Below the pieces are notes generated by a model. The model saw only the letters and a list, made by a program, of their open reading frames with translations. It was not told the DNA's origin and did no database searches. Position numbers and translations under genes: made by a program. From the NCBI GenBank assembly GCA_902802945.1, contig CADCOC010000024.1, forward strand, positions 1-36,726: a stretch of DNA of 36,726 nucleotides, given 5' to 3'. Positions 29,353 to 36,726 of this stretch are shown piece after piece; positions within the stretch are counted from its first letter, which is position 1; the number at the start of each line of letters is the position of its first letter. This DNA comes from an uncultured bacterium (lineage in GTDB: Bacteria > Verrucomicrobiota > Kiritimatiellia > RFP12 > UBA1067).

Positions 29353-32300
29353 ATGAGAATGATTACGAGGACAATGTTGGCCGTTTTGGCCGTTGCCGCC
29401 GCCGCAAGGGCCGGAACGGTCAAGGTCACTGACTGCGTTCGCAATGCGGAACTGGACCAGTGGGCCGCGTACGACGTGAAATTCTGCCGGATGGTCATGG
29501 ACGCGGTGTTCAAGCGGGCCGGGCTGGCGACCGAACGAGCCACGTTTGACGAATCGGGGATGTTTTCCGTATCGAACGCCGAAGTCATCTGCTCGGCGTT
29601 CCGCACGCCCGAGCTGCTGAAAGACTATAAGTTTCCGCTCCAGCCGATCGGGCGCATGCACTTCGCGCTCTACACGACGCCGTCGCGCGCGATGTCAATG
29701 ATGTCCGTCAAGATCACCGACTGGCCCAAGATGCGCGTCGGCTATTCGCCTGTTTCGCAGGGACAGAACGACGACCGCGAGAAATACTTCCAACATGCCC
29801 GCCTTGCGCCGGACTACGTGGAGTTTCCCACGAGCGGCGGTGCCGTGGAGGCCCTTCGCGCGGGCAATGTGGACGTGCTGTTCCTCTACACGCCTTTCGG
29901 AAAGCGCCCGGAAGGATTGGTGGAGGTTGTCCCAATCGGGGCGCGCAACGTCTATTTCGCTGTCCGGAAAGACCGCCCCGAGTTGTATCAGAAGCTCCGC
30001 GACGCCTACCGTTCATACTATATCGAGGAGATTGACCAGTTCGACGCGTTGCGGGAGAAGATGCTTGGGTTCCCGAAGCCGCAGAAGCGCGTGCGCGTGG
30101 CGGCCTACGCCAGAGGCAACCTGTTGGAAATTACGCCGGACGGCGTGATGTCGGGCGCGCTGGACATGTGGCTGAAGACGATTTGCAGCCACACGCACTG
30201 GGAGCTGGACTTCGTGTATGGCGGTTACGACGAAAGCCTCTCCGACGTGAAGGAGGGGAAGCTGGACATCATCGGAGGGATTGGATTCGACGTCTCACGC
30301 CGGCCGCACTACCGCTTTCCGCACACGCCCATGGGGATGCTGCGCGTCTATCTCTGGACGCGGCCGGGAAGCCGCTATCGTCCTGGCGATCCCAAGAGCT
30401 GGAAAGGCATGAGGGTCGGCATGCTGTCCGGCGCCATCAGCTCGCAGCGCGCCAAGCGGCAGTTCGACAGGGATGCCTCCGAGGTGTCCTACCGCGAGTA
30501 CGCGACGGACCGCGCGATGCTCGCCGCCTACTTCAAGGGCGAGATCGACGCGTGCATCGACGTGGAGCAGCCCGAGTTGGCAAACGAGGTGGCGCTGCAT
30601 CTCTATGCGTCCCATCCAATGTACATCTGCACGTCGATCAAGCGCACGGACCTCTTCGACGAGCTGGAAAGGGCAATTGACGAGGTGTGTGACGACTTGC
30701 CGAAGTACATGCGCATGATCAGCGAGCACCACTACGGCGTGCGCAGCGAGATGGCGGCCCTGACGCTTAAGGAGGCCGAGTGGCTCCACGAGCGGGTCAA
30801 GGATAAAAAGCCCGTGCTGATCGATTTCTCGCCGTGGCCGTTCCAAATCTACGACAGCCACGGGAAGATGACGGGCATGGTGGACGCGCTGCTATCCGAG
30901 ATCGCGCACAAGACGGGCCTGAACCTGAAGGCCGCGCCGCAGACCGGCATCCAGACGGCTGAGGCCAAGTTCATGCGCGGGGAGACGGACTTCTGGGTTC
31001 CTTTCCCGGAGGTCGCCGCGGAGGCCACGTACGGGGCGACCAGCGTGTTCTCGCTGCCGATTCCGCAGACCGTCGCCAAGCAGTACGGCGCGAAGGAGGA
31101 ATACCAGGAGCTGGAAATGTTCGCTCGGCCGGACGTCGCGCCGGAACTCGTGTCCATCCTGCGCAAGGCTGTCAACGGCATAGATTCGTCCTACCTCCAG
31201 GAGGTGATCATGAGCGCCGCCGTCGAGCGCAAGGTCGTCCACCGCGTGTTCGGGATGACGCGCGAGGAACTGACCGTGGCGATTATCGTGGTAGCCCTCG
31301 TCATCATGATGGCCGTGGCCGCATACGGTATTGTGATGATGATTCTCCTCAAGAAGGAGGCGGCTCGTGCCAACAAGGCCGCAGCCACCGCAGAAGACCA
31401 TGCGCAGGCGAAGACGCGGTTCCTCGCGATGATGTCGCATGAGCTGCGCACGCCGCTCAACGCCGTGATCGGGTTTGCGGAGTTCATGTCGCGCGAGGGA
31501 CTGGGCGAGCTGAAGCGCAAGGAATACACGGACGGCATCCTGCTGAGCGCGACGGCCCTGCTGGAGCTGATCAACGACATCCTGGACCTCTCGAAGCTGG
31601 AGGCCGGCGCCATGAACATGCGCACGGGCGCGTGCGACGCCGGACAGCTCCTCCGCGAGCTGCCGGCGATCTTCGGGTACCGGGTGCGTCGCCACGGAGT
31701 GAAGCTCCGCATCGAGACCAAGGGCGACGTCCCCATGCCGGTCGTGGAGCTCTCCCAGCAGGGGATGCGCCAGATCCTAATCAACCTCGTCGGCAACGCC
31801 GCGAAATTCACGGAGCGCGGCGAGATAGTAGTGACCATGAGTTGGGCTGCGGCCACGCACATGCTCACGCTGGAAGTGACCGACACGGGCTGCGGCATCT
31901 CGGAGGAGAAGATGTCCAAGCTCTTCGACCCGTTCGTGCAGGACATCGCCAGCCGCATGCGCAACAACAGCGGTGGGGACCTCAAGGGGACGGGACTCGG
32001 TCTGCCGATCGTCAAGCGGATGGTGGAGAGCGCGGAGGGCACGATCACGGCGGCAAGCGAGCTTGGCAAGGGAACGACGTTCCGCATAGAAATTCCCAAT
32101 CTGAGGGTCATCGAGCACATGTCCACCGCCCCGCGCGCCGCTGAGGAGACCATCCGCGCGGCTCTTCCGGAACGCGTGCTCGTGGTGGACGACATGGCCA
32201 TGAACAGGAAGATCCTCGGCATTCACCTCGCCAACCTCAAGATCAAGGACATCCGCTACGCCGACAACGGCGAGACGGCGATGGAGGTGATGAGGGAATG

Positions 32301-32523
32301 GGTGCCGGACCTGGTGCTGTCCGACATGTGGATGCCGAAGATGGACGGTACCCAGCTGGCGGAGGCGATGCGCCGTACCCGCGAACTGGCGGAAATACCC
32401 ATCGTGGCCGTGACCGCCGACGTAGATGTGGGGTCCACGTACGACATGAGTCTCTTCGCTAAGATCATCGCAAAGCCAGTGACGGCCGACAAACTCCGTG
32501 CGCTGTTTGGGGAAATCGGCTGA
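29353..32523 (+). CDS. Hybrid sensor histidine kinase with tandem periplasmic solute-binding domains
   Basis: A 1056-residue two-component sensor. After a signal peptide (about 1-20), the periplasmic part holds two complete SBP_bac_3-like modules (about 22-235 and 245-465) and a third, shorter one (about 478-620, PVLIDFSPWPFQIYD onward). A membrane helix follows at about 640-666. The cytoplasmic part has the HisKA box MMSHELRTPLNAVIGF (His696), an N-box ILINLVGNAAKFT, G-boxes DTGCGIS and GTGLGLPIVKRM, and a receiver domain (VLVVDDMAMNR, phospho-acceptor Asp991 in LVLSDMWMPKMDG, Lys in IAKPV). The plan resembles EvgS/BvgS, which bind ligands through tandem Venus-flytrap domains. No HPt or separate response regulator is visible nearby. 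It starts 25 bases after proS. Confidence 0.9.
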   Translation: MRMITRTMLAVLAVAAAARAGTVKVTDCVRNAELDQWAAYDVKFCRMVMDAVFKRAGLATERATFDESGMFSVSNAEVICSAFRTPELLKDYKFPLQPIGRMHFALYTTPSRAMSMMSVKITDWPKMRVGYSPVSQGQNDDREKYFQHARLAPDYVEFPTSGGAVEALRAGNVDVLFLYTPFGKRPEGLVEVVPIGARNVYFAVRKDRPELYQKLRDAYRSYYIEEIDQFDALREKMLGFPKPQKRVRVAAYARGNLLEITPDGVMSGALDMWLKTICSHTHWELDFVYGGYDESLSDVKEGKLDIIGGIGFDVSRRPHYRFPHTPMGMLRVYLWTRPGSRYRPGDPKSWKGMRVGMLSGAISSQRAKRQFDRDASEVSYREYATDRAMLAAYFKGEIDACIDVEQPELANEVALHLYASHPMYICTSIKRTDLFDELERAIDEVCDDLPKYMRMISEHHYGVRSEMAALTLKEAEWLHERVKDKKPVLIDFSPWPFQIYDSHGKMTGMVDALLSEIAHKTGLNLKAAPQTGIQTAEAKFMRGETDFWVPFPEVAAEATYGATSVFSLPIPQTVAKQYGAKEEYQELEMFARPDVAPELVSILRKAVNGIDSSYLQEVIMSAAVERKVVHRVFGMTREELTVAIIVVALVIMMAVAAYGIVMMILLKKEAARANKAAATAEDHAQAKTRFLAMMSHELRTPLNAVIGFAEFMSREGLGELKRKEYTDGILLSATALLELINDILDLSKLEAGAMNMRTGACDAGQLLRELPAIFGYRVRRHGVKLRIETKGDVPMPVVELSQQGMRQILINLVGNAAKFTERGEIVVTMSWAAATHMLTLEVTDTGCGISEEKMSKLFDPFVQDIASRMRNNSGGDLKGTGLGLPIVKRMVESAEGTITAASELGKGTTFRIEIPNLRVIEHMSTAPRAAEETIRAALPERVLVVDDMAMNRKILGIHLANLKIKDIRYADNGETAMEVMREWVPDLVLSDMWMPKMDGTQLAEAMRRTRELAEIPIVAVTADVDVGSTYDMSLFAKIIAKPVTADKLRALFGEIG

Positions 32524-32529
32524 GATTTT

Positions 32530-32538
32530 TGATATACT
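32530..32538 (+). promoter_or_regulatory. Extended -10 promoter of the Ser/Thr kinase gene
   Basis: TGA followed by TATACT (32533-32538). Nine bases separate it from the ATG at 32548, and no Shine-Dalgarno site is present, predicting a leaderless mRNA. Confidence 0.65.
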
Positions 32539-32547
32539 ATCCGCCAC

Positions 32548-33576
32548 ATGAGCGAAGATACTACAGTTGAAAAGGAACTGGGGCCGCTCAAGCCGGGAGA
32601 CCGGTTCGGCGACTGCACGGTGGAGCGGCTGCTTGGACAGGGCAGCATGGCGAGCGTTTTTCTCGTGCGGGCGTCGGACGGGGCGCAGTACGCGCTGAAG
32701 GTGATGGACCCCGAACTCGCGAAGAAGGATCCGACATACAGGGAACGTTTCCTGCGCGAAGCGGAATTCGCGATGAAGATACACCACCGGAACCTGATTT
32801 CCGTGCATGACGCGGGGGAGGAGTCCGAGAGGGGTTTCTGCTACATACTGATGGACTACATGCCGGGAGGTACCGTAAAGGACCTCGTGAGGAAGAAGGG
32901 CGCTCTGCCAGTTGCCCAGGCAATCCAGATCGCCACGCAGTTGGCCGTGGCCATGGAAGTCGCCCACGTCCACGGAATCATACACCGCGACATCAAGCCC
33001 GACAACATCATGTTCGACGCGGACGGGGTGCCGAAGCTGGCGGACCTGGGCGTGGCGCGTTTTGCTGCCGACGCGCATCTGAATACGCAGAAGGGCATGA
33101 TCGTCGGTACGCCGGCGTATATGGCCCCCGAGCAGATGATAGACTCGCACCACATCGACGAGCGAGCGGACATCTATTCGCTCGGGCTCGTGCTCTACGA
33201 GATGCTTGCGGGAAAGAGCCCCAACGCGGGCAGCACGATAATGGGGCTTATCGCGAAATCCATCAAGGGCGAGCCGTTGCCTGACGTGCGGACGATGCGC
33301 CCGGAGGTCTCCGCGTCGGTGGCGTACGTACTGTCGCTCATGCTGGCGCCAAAGGTTGAACAACGCCCCCATACGTCGCGCGCGGCAGCGGATCTCCTCA
33401 CGCGCGCGGCGGCAGGTGGGCTCCTGATTCCGGAGACTCCGCCCAAGTCGGACGATGCGCCTTCCGAGCATGTTCCCTGGTGGGAAAGCCCCGTGTCCGT
33501 CATTTTGCTCGTAATTGCCGCGCTTTTCGTAGGGTTTCTGGCCGCATGGTGTGTTTTTTCTTGCGCAAAACGCTAG
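32548..33576 (+). CDS. Membrane-anchored Ser/Thr protein kinase (PknB-like)
   Basis: A 342-residue Hanks-type kinase. Visible motifs are the Gly loop LLGQGSMASVFLV, the ATP-lysine Lys51 in YALKVMD, the catalytic loop IIHRDIKPDNIMFD with Asp148, DLG in place of DFG (ADLGVARF), the activation-segment end GTPAYMAPEQM, and DIYSLGLVLYEML. A C-terminal helix (VILLVIAALFVGFLAAWCVF) anchors it, and only a few residues follow, so it has no extracellular sensor. It sits directly after the hybrid kinase but has its own promoter, hinting at linked yet separately controlled signalling. Confidence 0.93.
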   Translation: MSEDTTVEKELGPLKPGDRFGDCTVERLLGQGSMASVFLVRASDGAQYALKVMDPELAKKDPTYRERFLREAEFAMKIHHRNLISVHDAGEESERGFCYILMDYMPGGTVKDLVRKKGALPVAQAIQIATQLAVAMEVAHVHGIIHRDIKPDNIMFDADGVPKLADLGVARFAADAHLNTQKGMIVGTPAYMAPEQMIDSHHIDERADIYSLGLVLYEMLAGKSPNAGSTIMGLIAKSIKGEPLPDVRTMRPEVSASVAYVLSLMLAPKVEQRPHTSRAAADLLTRAAAGGLLIPETPPKSDDAPSEHVPWWESPVSVILLVIAALFVGFLAAWCVFSCAKR

Positions 33577-33641
33577 GGGATAGTCAGTCAAGGTGTGGTC
33601 TTTTGCACGGCAACTGGGACGCCCCACGAATCAAAAATTTA

Positions 33642-33650
33642 TGGTACAAT
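33642..33650 (+). promoter_or_regulatory. Extended -10 promoter of the GH2 gene
   Basis: TGG followed by TACAAT (33645-33650), 33 bases before the ATG at 33684; AAGGAG lies between them. No -35 is evident at 17 bases. The rest of the gap 33577-33641 shows nothing else. Confidence 0.55.
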
Positions 33651-33683
33651 ACAGCCCTTGTCAAATAAGGAGACACGAACACG

Positions 33684-35603
33684 ATGAAAAAGATTCTATT
33701 CGCCGCCGCGTGCGGCCTGGCCGCCGGAGCGTTCGCGCAAACGGCATCTACCCTCATGACCACACTCTGGGGGGCGCAGGTGACGCCCGAAAACGCCTGG
33801 CGCGGCTATCCGCGTCCACAGATGGTCCGTTCGAACTGGACCAACCTGAACGGACAGTGGGACTACGCCATCACCGACATTGGCAAAACGGATGCCCGCC
33901 CCGAAAAATGGGACGGCAAGATCCTCGTGCCATTCGCGCTTGAGGCCCCGCTTTCCGGCTGCAACGGCAAGCTGCTCGAGCCGCACCAGTACCTCTGGTA
34001 CACGCGCAAGATCAACCTCGACCCGAAGCCGGGCGAGAAGATTCTGCTCCACTTCGGTGCCGTCGACTTCCGCGCGATCGTGTACCTCGGCCACGACGAG
34101 GTGGGCTGCACGCCGCACGAGGGCGGACAGCTCCCGTTCACGGTCGACCTCACGCCCTACGCGAAGAAGGGCGAGAACACGCTCACCGTGCTCGTGTGGG
34201 ACCCGACCGAGGCGCACATCAACAGCCGCGGTAAGCAGTCCTTCAAGACCTACGCCTGCTTCTACACGCGCATGAGCGGCATCTGGCAGACCGTGTGGAT
34301 GGAGACCGTCCCTGAACAGCACATCGCCGACTATGACGTCGTCCCTGACATCGACAAGGGCGAGGTGACGCTTACCTTCAAGGTAGACGGGCTCTCTTAC
34401 GCCGACGCGGGATTATTGGGACCCGACAAGGGCAAGGTCAAGATCATTCAGGACGGCGCGTGCGTTGCCAGCGAATCATTTCTTCCCGGCAAGCCCTGCA
34501 CAATCAAGATGCCGGCGGACTTCAAGCTGTGGTCGCCTGAGTCGCCCGCGCTCTACGACTTCACGGCGAAGTTCGGCAATGACGAGATCAAGGGCTACTT
34601 CGGCATGCGCAAGTTCGAGAAGCGCATGGACGCGAAGGGCGTCCTCCGCTTCTTCCTCAATAACAAGCCGTATTACGTGATGGGCACGCTCGACCAAGGT
34701 TGGTGGCCGGACGGTCTGCTCACGCCGCCCTCGGAGGAGGCGATGGCGTTCGACATCCAGACGCTCAAGAACTGCGGCTTCAACGCGATGCGCAAGCACA
34801 TCAAGGTGGAGCCCCTGCGCTACTACGCGCTTTGCGACAAGATGGGCCTCCTGCTCCTCCAGGACATGCCCAGCACCACGCACAGCGCGCACGACCCGTT
34901 CCACTGGGAGGTCACGAAGGGCTACGACCTCTACCGCCGCGAGTTGAAGGGTCTAGTGGACCTTCTCCGCAAGGTTCCGTCCATCGTCATCTGGGTGCCC
35001 TACAACGAGGGCTGGAGCCAGCACGATCCGGTTCTCACGCACACGACGCTCGACTTCGTGAAGAAGTACGACCCCACGCGCCTCGTGGACGGTCCGTCCG
35101 GCTGGTGCGACTTCGAGGGCGGCTCCACGTTCCAGCGCGACAAGAAGGGCCGCACCACCACGCAGCACCTTCCCACCGACCAGTGCGAGGCGGCCGACAT
35201 TGTCGACTACCATGCGTACCGCGGTCCCGCGATGCCGCCCGTGAACGCGCGCCGCGTGAGCTTCCTCGGCGAGTTCGGCGGCCTCGGACATCCTGTCAAC
35301 GGCCACATCTGGCGCGAGTTCGCGCAGGGCAAGGTGCTGGGCGAGAAGACCGGCAGCTGGGGCTACGGCGGCATTGAGGACACCAAGACCCGCGAAGGGC
35401 TGGAGAAGACCTATCTCGGTCTCATCGAGAAGCTCGGCGATTTCGCGGAGCAGGGTCTGGCCGGCTCCATCTACACGCAGACGACGGACGTCGAGATCGA
35501 GATCAACGGTCTGCTCACGTACGACCGCAAGGTCCTCAAGTACAACCCCGCCGTGCTGAAGGCGGCGCACGACCGCGTTCGTGCCCGCGCAAACGGAAAG
35601 TGA
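33684..35603 (+). CDS. Exported glycoside hydrolase family 2 protein
   Basis: A 639-residue GH2 enzyme with a signal peptide (MKKILFAAACGLAAGAFA). It has the expected order of sugar-binding jelly roll (WTNLNGQWDYA, then LWYTRKI), immunoglobulin-like domain, and TIM barrel. The proposed acid/base is Glu442 in VIWVPYNEGWSQHD and the nucleophile is Glu530 in SFLGEFGGLG. FNAMRKHIKVEPLRYYALCD is the typical barrel strand before the active site. GH2 members include beta-galactosidases, glucuronidases and mannosidases; the specificity cannot be read here. The end overlaps the GTG start of rlmN by four bases (GTGA). Confidence 0.9.
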   Translation: MKKILFAAACGLAAGAFAQTASTLMTTLWGAQVTPENAWRGYPRPQMVRSNWTNLNGQWDYAITDIGKTDARPEKWDGKILVPFALEAPLSGCNGKLLEPHQYLWYTRKINLDPKPGEKILLHFGAVDFRAIVYLGHDEVGCTPHEGGQLPFTVDLTPYAKKGENTLTVLVWDPTEAHINSRGKQSFKTYACFYTRMSGIWQTVWMETVPEQHIADYDVVPDIDKGEVTLTFKVDGLSYADAGLLGPDKGKVKIIQDGACVASESFLPGKPCTIKMPADFKLWSPESPALYDFTAKFGNDEIKGYFGMRKFEKRMDAKGVLRFFLNNKPYYVMGTLDQGWWPDGLLTPPSEEAMAFDIQTLKNCGFNAMRKHIKVEPLRYYALCDKMGLLLLQDMPSTTHSAHDPFHWEVTKGYDLYRRELKGLVDLLRKVPSIVIWVPYNEGWSQHDPVLTHTTLDFVKKYDPTRLVDGPSGWCDFEGGSTFQRDKKGRTTTQHLPTDQCEAADIVDYHAYRGPAMPPVNARRVSFLGEFGGLGHPVNGHIWREFAQGKVLGEKTGSWGYGGIEDTKTREGLEKTYLGLIEKLGDFAEQGLAGSIYTQTTDVEIEINGLLTYDRKVLKYNPAVLKAAHDRVRARANGK

Positions 35604-36676
35604 GCGAAGCCGTCTCCAGACCAGCGTGGTCCGTGTTGCCGGAGGAGTGGAAACCGCTCCTCACGGCGCGCGGGCTGCGCGCGTTCCGCGCGGAACAGAT
35701 CCTGCACAGTCTCTACCGCGACTGGATCATGGACTGGGACGCCGCGACGACGCTCCCCAAGGACTTCCGCGAGACGCTGAAGACGGAGTTCCCCCTGTGC
35801 GTCCCCGAGGTGCTCGCGCAGGACCGCGCCGAGGATGGAACCTCCAAGCTCCTGTTGGGGCTCTCCGACGGCAACTCGGTGGAGACCGTGGTGATTCCCG
35901 CGAAGGGACGCTTCACGCAGTGTGTCTCCACGCAGGTGGGGTGCGCGATGGGGTGCGCGTTCTGCGCGAGCGGCAGCAAGGGGCTCGTGCGGTCGCTGGA
36001 GGCGGACGAAATCGTGGCGCAGGTGATGACAGCGCAGCACCTCTTCGCCTCGCCGGAGAACAAGCGGCAGGGATCCGGCCTCTGCCTCACGAACCTCGTG
36101 GTGATGGGCATGGGCGAACCGTTCGCGAACTACGACGCGACGCTGCGCGCGTTGAAGCTCCTCAACGCGGGGAAGGGTCCGAACCTCGGAGCGCGCCACA
36201 TCACTCTTTCCACATGTGGTATCGTGCCGGGCTTCGCGAAGCTCGCGGCGGAGGGTTACCAGTTCGAGCTCTCCGTGTCGCTCCACGCGCCGAATGACGA
36301 ACTCCGCTCGCAGCTGATGCCCGTCAACAAGCGGTGGCCGATCGACGAGCTGCTCGCGGCCTGCGCGGCGTATACGCGCGAGACGGGTCGGGTGATCACC
36401 TTTGAGTACACGCTCGTGAAGGGCTTGAACGATTCGCGCGCGTGCGCGGAGGAGCTCGTGCGGCGTCTACGGCGTCTGCCCTCGTGCAAGGTCAACCTCA
36501 TCCCGCTCTCGCCCGTCGACCACCGTCCCGACCTCGAAACGCCGGACGAAACAACGCAGCTCGCGTTCCTCGACGTGCTCATGAAAGGCCACATTCAGAC
36601 CATGTTGCGCCGTAGCAGGGGCAAGGATGTGGCTGCAGCGTGTGGCCAGCTGCGTCTGCATGTTGAAAAAATGTAG
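35600..36676 (+). CDS. rlmN: Dual-specificity 23S rRNA/tRNA adenine-C2 methyltransferase
   Basis: A radical-SAM enzyme that methylates A2503 of 23S rRNA (and A37 of some tRNAs). In 358 residues it shows FRAEQILHSLY near the N-terminus, the iron-sulfur motif CAMGCAFC (Cys115, Cys119, Cys122), VVMGMGEPFANYD, ITLSTCGIVPG, and VNLIPLSPV near the C-terminus. The start is a GTG overlapping the GH2 stop codon; the first in-frame ATG is much later and would remove family sequence. Coupling to a glycosidase is unusual and probably positional only. Confidence 0.93.
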   Translation: MSEAVSRPAWSVLPEEWKPLLTARGLRAFRAEQILHSLYRDWIMDWDAATTLPKDFRETLKTEFPLCVPEVLAQDRAEDGTSKLLLGLSDGNSVETVVIPAKGRFTQCVSTQVGCAMGCAFCASGSKGLVRSLEADEIVAQVMTAQHLFASPENKRQGSGLCLTNLVVMGMGEPFANYDATLRALKLLNAGKGPNLGARHITLSTCGIVPGFAKLAAEGYQFELSVSLHAPNDELRSQLMPVNKRWPIDELLAACAAYTRETGRVITFEYTLVKGLNDSRACAEELVRRLRRLPSCKVNLIPLSPVDHRPDLETPDETTQLAFLDVLMKGHIQTMLRRSRGKDVAAACGQLRLHVEKM

Positions 36677-36726
36677 TTTTCCGGGCCGTTTTTGCACTCC
36701 AAAAACTTTTTTCACTTTTTTTCAAA
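36677..36726 (+). other. T-rich region after rlmN, window end
   Basis: Several T runs occur (TTTTCCGGGCCGTTTTT, then a longer T-rich end), with no strong stem. The final bases, ending TTTTTTTCAAA, resemble the TTTTCAAA stretch seen just before Shine-Dalgarno sites at 10854 and 13212, so another gene may start just outside the window. Confidence 0.3.

Overview
The window is a GC-rich bacterial chromosome segment, most likely from a Kiritimatiellota-type member of the PVC group (Verrucomicrobiota and relatives). This is inferred from gene content: LamG-type lectin domains joined to an alkaline-phosphatase-superfamily enzyme and an autotransporter-associated strand repeat, a GH88-DUF4861 fusion, Tat-exported Gfo/Idh/MocA oxidoreductases, and MBOAT/SGNH acetylation genes, beside a standard Gram-negative housekeeping set. 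No rRNA, tRNA, CRISPR array, phage module or intact insertion sequence was recognised. Genes are tightly packed. No gene-free stretch reaches 300 bases; the longest are 25020-25292 and 8548-8776.

Layout. (1) 1-1777, minus strand: tgt, yajC and the start of an unidentified membrane protein, in the usual tgt-yajC order. (2) 1842-11543, plus strand: an exported glycan-processing cluster with a phosphodiesterase-lectin-beta-strand protein, a CE7-type acetyl esterase, an FG-GAP/VCBS repeat protein, a GH88-DUF4861 enzyme and a discoidin-like protein. All have signal peptides, and no SusC/SusD pair is present. (3) 11544-14692: a short prenyl-synthase homologue, an Rpn-type PD-(D/E)XK protein and a Tat-exported oxidoreductase. 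(4) 14712-18281: metH, rsmD and a cinA/pncC-type amidase. (5) 18339-23923: the rpmH-rnpA-yidD-yidC cluster running on into aroQ, a TatA-like peptide and an MBOAT-SGNH acetylation pair. (6) 24072-29327: a thioredoxin-like exported protein, argG, a NahK-like sugar kinase and proS. (7) 29353-33576: a hybrid sensor kinase with about three periplasmic solute-binding-like modules, followed by a membrane-anchored Ser/Thr kinase. (8) 33684-36676: a GH2 glycosidase overlapping rlmN.

Together, regions 2, 5 and 8 suggest breakdown of acetylated, uronic-acid-containing polysaccharide: the esterase removes acetyl groups, GH88 cleaves unsaturated uronyl ends and GH2 removes other sugars. NahK could feed released hexosamines into metabolism, and the sensor kinase could report periplasmic solutes. 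These links are inference from co-location.

Two patterns are not explained by ordinary annotation. First, short GC-rich hairpin repeats lie in frame inside essential-type genes (several in metH, one in proS) and between genes, resembling the palindromic elements known from Rickettsia proteins. Second, nearly every promoter that can be seen has an extended -10 of the form TGn-TATAMT, and in four cases it lies only 7-11 bases before an ATG that lacks a Shine-Dalgarno site, which predicts leaderless mRNAs.
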